Below are positions 62,173 through 64,000 of a DNA stretch of 64,000 nucleotides, piece by piece. Both the position numbers and the translations under genes were made by a program. Positions within the stretch are counted from its first letter, which is position 1. The number at the start of each line of letters is the position of its first letter. This DNA is from Setophaga petechia (taxonomy: Eukaryota; Chordata; Aves; Passeriformes; Parulidae): positions 62,958,930 through 63,022,929 of the forward strand of contig JANCRA010000001.1 of NCBI GenBank assembly GCA_024362935.1. Reading direction: 5' to 3'. The notes beneath the pieces are model-generated. The model did not search any database and was not told where the DNA came from. It saw only the letters and a program-made list of their open reading frames with translations.

Positions 62173-64000
62173 TTTGAGCAATGGCTAGTCCAAGGGGAAG
62201 GAATGTCATCTGGTTGCCATTGCCTTCTCTCCCAACACCTGTGCTCTCGCTGGAGTCCTGCCACGCAAACACAGAGAGGGGCTCTCCCCCCTCATCCCTC
62301 CTGTCCTTGGCAGGCCAGTTAACAGAGAAAACACACATCTCCTTTTCTGTCAGGGCTCTGGAGCTGTTGGATTTAAGTCTGTATGGAAGAATGACCCCAT
62401 TTAAAATGTTTAACACAGAACACATAAAGCCCTGGTGAAAATGCTCTGTGAAGTTTCCAGCAGAGGAGGTTAATAAATGAACAGGTAGCACTTGCAGAAG
62501 GAACAGACACAAACCCCAAGATCAGGAGGAGGTTTCAGCTGAAATATTTGTCTTCCTGATGTTGGCCTGCCAAATGGGCAAAACATGCCCAGCCACAGCA
62601 GCAATTCTGCCTCTTGCACCTACTACATTGGAAAAGCTCCCTATTGAACTGCACACATTAATGTCGCCTCTGGTATTGTCTTCTATGTCAAAGGGAAAAA
62701 AAACATCAGCGAAAAATTTTGGGGTTCCTAGGAGATAAAAATTATTTCAATTCACTAGAACTGTAGCAACAATATTAAATACAAATACAAAGGGGTCCCA
62801 ATGTAAAACTGATTATCCAAAAGTAACTCTGCCCCCACTGCAAACCACTTGCCATGCCCCAGACTGCATCAGCACAGGAGTAATCCCAAGGCTCAGGAGT
62901 GGGAATGGAGGCACAGCTGGTTTCATCCCAACTCTGGGATCACAGGAAGCAAGGCAAGTTCTTTGTGCCTGCTTTTTACTAATTCTTCCAGGGCCTTTTA
63001 CCAAGGTTATACCTTCTAGTGGGTGACTCTTCATCTTTGAGGTCCAATTCCTCCCCAATTCTAGCACTACATATTACGATACCACAGTCCCTGGACACCA
63101 GAATCTCTAGTGCTGGCAATTCTGTCTCACCCATACATCAGCTGCTTCTCTGCCAGAGCCAGAAAGGACCAAAGCCCTTCAGGGTCAGGCTCCTCACAGC
63201 CCTGACTGCAATAAGAAGAGACAGTTCTCCTGCCCACCAACCTGTGTCCATCACTGAACTTCATCTTCCTGGGAACTACAGGACAAAACACCAGATCTGA
63301 CTTCCACTTTTCCTCTCTCCACACTCTCATCAGCAGAATCAGACTACTGCTTCACTAGGAAACATCACTCCCAGCCTTCCATGGATACTCAGTTCCTGGA
63401 GCATTGTTTGGCAAGTGTCCAGCTTCCAGAGGGCTGTCACCACACTTTGACATTCAAAATCAGTAAAGCTGAAAGGAAAGAGCCAGGATACAGAATCCAC
63501 AAAAATCAGCTTTAAGGACATAATATTTGAAAGGGCTGATTTCAAATCTAAAGTCTAAATTCAATGATTTTGAATAACCACCTTTGAAATAAATGATCTT
63601 TATTTTCTCTCTGATATTGGCCCTTGCAGCTGAGCTTGGTAAAAGTTATATACTGCTCTCATCTAGAGGCTGCAGGAAAATCATCCACAATAAACCTAAT
63701 TCCTTCTTCTAAGATTAAGAATTGTATATCATGCTTGCAGTGAAAATCTGTTTTATGCATTAGGTAGAACACAGGACTGAAGTTTTTTCAAGTTAAGTGA
63801 AGACAATTTTGCATTTTGATCATAAATATTCTCCTGGTCATTTCTGGCAAAACTGTCAAAAGACATTTTATACCATTTTGCAAGAGGTTGTTATTGGAGG
63901 AAAAAAGGTAGATTTAGATTTTGTATTTAAACAAAGTGTGCCTGAAACGTTGAGAAGTTGATTTAATGTTAACAATTCTGCGACTCAAGCAGTATTTGGG

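Larger units (their letters stand above)
50741..64000. other. Intergenic block upstream of SPRY1, no gene recognised
   Basis: AT-leaning unique sequence with two CR1 fragments and a pair of diverged repeats. The longest open frame is 175 codons (55264-55791, plus), without a recognisable domain. A short frame with a good start context at 53911-54108 is discussed as a finding. No further exons could be supported. Confidence 0.65.

Overview
This window looks like vertebrate nuclear DNA, most probably from a bird. It has long AT-rich noncoding stretches, one intronless vertebrate coding exon, a GC-rich CpG-island promoter, and several short 3'-end fragments of CR1 LINEs, the typical avian interspersed repeat. 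I saw no bacterial operons, phage genes, CRISPR arrays or other compact gene systems. The bird assignment is an inference from the CR1 pieces together with the SPRY1 protein; I cannot name the species.

The only protein gene I can support is SPRY1 (Sprouty homolog 1) on the minus strand. Its whole 320-residue reading frame lies in one exon at 45332-46294. A clear splice acceptor sits 56 bases upstream of the start codon. The 3' untranslated region runs down to about 44785 and perhaps to about 43960. A strong CpG island at about 48240-50740 holds the promoter and several good splice donors for noncoding first exons. SPRY1 is a feedback inhibitor of receptor tyrosine kinase / Ras-MAPK signalling. 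Three upstream AUGs precede its start in the coding exon, two of them opening frames that overlap the main start.

The rest is gene-desert sequence: 1 to about 43950 lies downstream of SPRY1 and 50750-64000 upstream of it. I recognise no protein genes there. These flanks hold CR1 and ancient L3-like LINE fragments, a possible LTR-like promoter with 47-bp tandem repeats (about 41560-42240), homopolymer tracts, and small GC-rich patches at about 12.7, 14.9, 18.1-19.1 and 26.2 kb. They also hold several striking palindromes. The most unusual is a 49-bp inverted repeat with 48 matches and a 14-base loop at 18891-19002, inside an isolated CpG-rich patch. Others are a 24-bp perfect palindrome carrying back-to-back GATA motifs, a 29-bp HNF1-like palindrome, a perfect Maf recognition element, and a locally shuffled inverted/direct repeat at 30669-30779. 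Regulation of SPRY1 by these flanking elements is plausible but cannot be shown from sequence alone.

I found no convincing undescribed biological system. The findings are candidate regulatory or structural oddities with specific checks.
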